From NCBI GenBank assembly GCA_002844335.1, contig CP019154.1, positions 2,604,001-2,668,000 of the forward strand: a stretch of DNA of 64,000 nucleotides. Direction: 5' to 3'. Shown here piece by piece: positions 61,060-64,000 of this stretch. The translations under genes and the position numbers were made by a program. The first letter of the stretch is position 1, and every line of letters begins with the position of its first letter. Source of the DNA: Haloarcula taiwanensis (GTDB lineage Archaea; Halobacteriota; Halobacteria; Halobacteriales; Haloarculaceae). The notes under the pieces were generated by a model that made no database searches, was not told where the DNA came from, and saw only the letters and a list, made by a program, of their open reading frames with translations.

Positions 61060-62119
61060 AGGAGAGGCCGCCCTCGATGTAACGCTGGGCGAACAGGTAC
61101 GCGAGCATAATCGGCGAGGCGAAGGTGAGCGCGAACGCGGAGAAGCGCGCCCACGGGATGGAGTACTCGTCGACCATCGCGTACAGACCGACCGGCAGGG
61201 TGTAGTTCTCCGTCCCCAGTAGCGTCTGGGCGACGACGAACTCCGTCCAGCCGGTGAGGAAGACGAAGATGAACACCGTCGCCAGCCCGGCAGTCGACAT
61301 CGGGATAATGACTTCCGTCACCACGCGCCACGGCGGCGCGCCGTCGACGACGGCGGCCTCCTCGTAGGAGACCGGGATGCCGTCCATGTAGGTCTTCAGC
61401 AGCCAGGTGTTGAACGGCACGGCGGTCGCCGCGTAGTACACCGCAAGCGCCAGTTTGCTGTCGTTGATGCCGAACTGAACGTACAGCGCATACATCCCGA
61501 TGAGCAGGGCGACACCGAGACCGCCACCGACCTGTGTCATCAGGACATAGAGGAACAGAATCTTCCGTCGGAAGAGGAACTCACGGCGGGAGAGCGCATA
61601 GGCCGCTGGAATGATGAGCGACATCGCGATCAGCACGGTGGGAATCGCCACCATGAGGCTGTTCCAGAGGAAGTGCTTGAAATCCGACGGGCGATCGACG
61701 CCGTAGTCGGACGCGTCAAGCAGTTCGATCCCCGGCGTCTGGAACACGAAGGCGAGGTCGGTGAACGGAATGGCCGCTGAGATCGAGTACGACGGCACGA
61801 TGAGGTCGCCGATAACCCAGATGAACGGTTTGACCGTAGGGTTAGACGGAACCAGCGAGAAGCTCTCAGACGTGTACAGCGAGCTTCCGGAGCCGGAGAG
61901 GGCCGCCATCAGAATCCAGTAGATCGGGAAGAGGAGCGCCAGCACGACCAGCGTCGCGCCGATGGTCGAGAGGATGACCTTCAGAACTGCCGAAGCGGGC
62001 AGTTCACCGCGACGGACGGCCTGCACGGTGTAGGACCACTTTCGAACTGTTCGGGCGGGCATCGTGGCGAGCGTCTTGACATCGTCGCTGAGCTTCCGGG
62101 CGATTGCACCGAGCAACAT
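61040..62119 (-). CDS. Sugar ABC transporter permease (MalG type)
   Basis: The ATG at 62119 (MLLGAIARKLSDDV) overlaps the upstream permease stop by one base and gives 359 residues, longer than bacterial MalG because of a ~50-residue N-terminal extension and an extracellular insert after helix one. The coupling EAA loop is SYEEAAVVDGAPPWRVVTEV. With the gene at 62119-63081 it forms the membrane channel. No ATPase gene is visible; it may lie beyond the window. Confidence 0.92.
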   Translation of the reverse strand: MLLGAIARKLSDDVKTLATMPARTVRKWSYTVQAVRRGELPASAVLKVILSTIGATLVVLALLFPIYWILMAALSGSGSSLYTSESFSLVPSNPTVKPFIWVIGDLIVPSYSISAAIPFTDLAFVFQTPGIELLDASDYGVDRPSDFKHFLWNSLMVAIPTVLIAMSLIIPAAYALSRREFLFRRKILFLYVLMTQVGGGLGVALLIGMYALYVQFGINDSKLALAVYYAATAVPFNTWLLKTYMDGIPVSYEEAAVVDGAPPWRVVTEVIIPMSTAGLATVFIFVFLTGWTEFVVAQTLLGTENYTLPVGLYAMVDEYSIPWARFSAFALTFASPIMLAYLFAQRYIEGGLSFSGMEG

Positions 62120-63081
62120 CAGTCGTTCACCCCGTCTGCGAGTTTGCCTTTCTTCACGTTGAGCCACATGAACGCGCCGATGAAGGCGAGCGCGATGATG
62201 CTGATTGCCGCGCCGCGGCCGTACTGCTGGAACGACAGCGCCTCGCGGTACCCGTAGACGACGATGAGTTCGTTCGCCCGTGCCGGGCCGCCCTGATTAA
62301 ACACGAACGGGATGAGGAACTGCTGGAACGACGCCGCCGACGTGAGAATCGACGCGAACAGGACGGGCCGCTTAATCGACGGCAGGGTGATGTGGGCAAA
62401 GCGTGCGAGAAACCCCGCGCCGTCGACGACGGCCGCCTCGTGGAGTTCCTCGGGTACGTCCTGGAGCGCGCTGACGGTGATGATGACCATGAACGGGTAC
62501 GCCAGCCACGCCTCCGTGACGTTGTACGCGACGAAGGCGGTCCAGCGGCCCGAGAGCCACGCGACCGAACTCGCCCCGAACGCGGTCAGTAGCTGATTCA
62601 TCAGTCCGAACTCGGCGGAGCTGAAGATGCCGCGCCACACCGTGATGGTGAAAATCGGCGGCAGCCCCATCGGGAAGATGATAAGCGAGCGCAGGACGCG
62701 CTTGCCGCGGACGAGGTCACTGGTCACGATAAGCGCGATAGCGAGGCTCGCCCCGATCTTGAGCGTGACGCTCGTGGCGACGAACAGCCAGGTGACGCCG
62801 AAGGAGTTCCAGAACTGGCCGTCGGTCAGCACGTCGGCGTAGTTCTCTAGCCCGACGAACAGCGCGTCGCCGAACGTGAGCACGGCGACGACGCCCTCGC
62901 CGGCGAACAGGTTGGCCGGCTCTGCGTTCGTAAAGGAGATCCCCAGCAGGTAGAGGACCGGGAACAGCATGAACGCCGAGAAGACAAACAGCCCCGGAAG
63001 TACTAGCAGTAACGACGCGTCGTCCCGCGTCAGAAACGGGACCGATTCGATCCGGTCCGCCGCTCGTGAAACGGTACTCAT
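62119..63081 (-). CDS. Sugar ABC transporter permease (MalF type)
   Basis: A 320-residue protein with six helices, starting MSTVSRAADRIES. The EAA loop is EELHEAAVVDGAGFLARFAH. It forms a heterodimer with the MalG-type permease encoded next. The start lies 9 bp after the stop of the binding-protein gene, giving the order binding protein, MalF, MalG. Confidence 0.92.
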   Translation of the reverse strand: MSTVSRAADRIESVPFLTRDDASLLLVLPGLFVFSAFMLFPVLYLLGISFTNAEPANLFAGEGVVAVLTFGDALFVGLENYADVLTDGQFWNSFGVTWLFVATSVTLKIGASLAIALIVTSDLVRGKRVLRSLIIFPMGLPPIFTITVWRGIFSSAEFGLMNQLLTAFGASSVAWLSGRWTAFVAYNVTEAWLAYPFMVIITVSALQDVPEELHEAAVVDGAGFLARFAHITLPSIKRPVLFASILTSAASFQQFLIPFVFNQGGPARANELIVVYGYREALSFQQYGRGAAISIIALAFIGAFMWLNVKKGKLADGVND

Positions 63082-63090
63082 GGGCAGTTC

Positions 63091-64000
63091 TTACTCCCAG
63101 TTGCTGCGGATTTCTTCGGCGGCGGTCGTCAGTGCGTCCTCGGCGCTCGCGTCGCCGTTGAACGCTTCGATGAGGGCGTTCTCGAGCGGCGACCACACCT
63201 TGTTCATGCGCGGGTCGGTCGGCATCGGGACGCCCTGACTGACGGTCTGGGAGTACGTCTGGACGTGGTCAGGAAGATCGTCACTGCCGACGAGGCTGTC
63301 GAGCACCGGAATCGCGCCCTGTTCTTGAGCGAGGCGCGTGGCGTGGTCCTCGTTGGTAGCGAACCACTCGACGAAGTTCCGGGCGGCCGTGGCATCGGCT
63401 CCGCCCTCGCTCATTGCGTCCGCGAAGTACCACATCGAGATACCGGTGTACGGCGTCACCTCGCCGCCGTCGATCTCTGGGAACGTCGCCACTTCGTAGT
63501 TCACGTCGCTCTGGTTCAGCGTCGCCAGGTACCACGGCCCGTTGACTGCGAAGGCGGCGTTGCCCTCCGAGAACGTCGCGGCCTGCGGTTCGTAGTTCGG
63601 GTCGTCGGGCATGTACGGACGGAGGGTATCGAGAGCGAACTGAAGCCCCTCGATAGCTTCGTCGGCATCCAGCCCGAGCGCCGGGTCCTGCTCCGGGTCG
63701 AAGTAGTAGCCGCCGAAGGCCTGGATCCACCCGCTCGTGAAGTACGGGTCGAACGGCGCGGCGAGCCCGTACTGGCTGCTGCTCGGGTCGTGGTACTCCT
63801 CCATTGCCGCTACCATGTCGTCAATAGTTTCAGGTGGTTCAGCGACGATATCGGTGTTGTAGATGAGCGTTACCGTCTCCGCCGAGTGCGGGAGGCCGAC
63901 GACGGCGTCGTCGAACTGGACGGCAGAGGCTGCGGCGTCGGTGAACTGGTCGAGACTCACGGAGAGTTCGTCGGACTGGTCGACGACGAACTCCCGCTGG
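63091..64000 (-). CDS. Sugar ABC transporter substrate-binding protein (5' part beyond window)
   Basis: At least 302 residues are present, ending TTAAEEIRSNWE; the start, signal and lipobox lie beyond the right edge. SMWYFADAMSEGG, FVEWFATNEDHATRLAQEQG and VPMPTDPRMNKVWSPLENAL match MalE-type extracellular solute-binding proteins of family 1. It would capture a sugar or oligosaccharide outside the cell and deliver it to the two permeases encoded next. The preferred sugar is not evident. Confidence 0.9.
   Translation of the reverse strand, partial: QREFVVDQSDELSVSLDQFTDAAASAVQFDDAVVGLPHSAETVTLIYNTDIVAEPPETIDDMVAAMEEYHDPSSSQYGLAAPFDPYFTSGWIQAFGGYYFDPEQDPALGLDADEAIEGLQFALDTLRPYMPDDPNYEPQAATFSEGNAAFAVNGPWYLATLNQSDVNYEVATFPEIDGGEVTPYTGISMWYFADAMSEGGADATAARNFVEWFATNEDHATRLAQEQGAIPVLDSLVGSDDLPDHVQTYSQTVSQGVPMPTDPRMNKVWSPLENALIEAFNGDASAEDALTTAAEEIRSNWE

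Overview
The window reads as chromosome of a halophilic archaeon, most likely Haloarcula or a close relative in the Haloarculaceae (genus is inference). Evidence: GC-rich coding DNA, acidic proteins, many leaderless genes with a TATA-like element 25-30 bp before the start codon, tRNA genes without encoded CCA, Tat/lipobox leaders, a doublet archaeal histone, NikR, the archaeal RNA ligase/partner pair, and small zinc-finger families known mainly from haloarchaea. There is no rRNA, no CRISPR array and no intact insertion sequence.

Layout. 0-15 kb: the N-terminal part of an SMC-like protein, two overlapping fluoride-channel genes (crcB), a HerA-type ATPase, two tandem isoaspartyl-methyltransferase-like genes, an aminopeptidase, type II GAPDH, a phosphoesterase, the divergent RNA ligase/partner pair, a UvrD-type helicase and several small regulators. 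15-26 kb: a PEBP-like lipoprotein, a quinol-type nitric oxide reductase with a palindrome upstream of its promoter, a membrane-anchored alpha/beta hydrolase, a ring-cleaving dioxygenase-like protein, archaeal CoaD, and a nickel/cobalt ECF transporter (cbiM-PDGLE-cbiQ-cbiO) divergent from nikR with candidate operators between them. 25.7-30.5 kb: two tRNAs, the CCA-adding enzyme, and a minus-strand cluster of multi-OB-fold ssDNA-binding protein, histone and histone-deacetylase-fold protein.

30.5-36.8 kb is an AT-richer accessory island: a tyrosine recombinase, a DUF6602 nuclease-like gene, a small ribbon-helix-helix-like gene translationally coupled to an unrecognised gene that appears frameshifted near its 3' end, a C2H2 zinc-finger gene, a DUF4145 gene, a long hairpin and a roughly 950-bp non-coding stretch rich in inverted repeats. 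Both composition boundaries carry the same 9-bp sequence CGCACCCAT; the left copy is the first three codons of the ssDNA-binding-protein gene. I interpret this as an integrative element of about 6.3 kb that inserted at that start codon, kept the reading frame and replaced the promoter. This is the main novelty candidate of the window.

36.8-64 kb is host-like again: tRNA-Arg and tRNA-Val, each followed by scattered copies of its own 3' end, an Azf-type glucose-6-phosphate dehydrogenase, MptD, a terminal oxidase cluster (coxB, fused coxA-coxC, subunit IV), an ABC exporter, tRNA-Phe, Hsp20 with an inverted repeat over its promoter, a large FAD/Fe-S oxidoreductase, a sensor kinase, tandem cold-shock genes, a frameshifted zinc-ribbon gene, a sugar nucleotidyltransferase and a sugar ABC importer (permeases complete, binding protein cut by the window edge).

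All family assignments come from reading motifs by eye. No database search was run.
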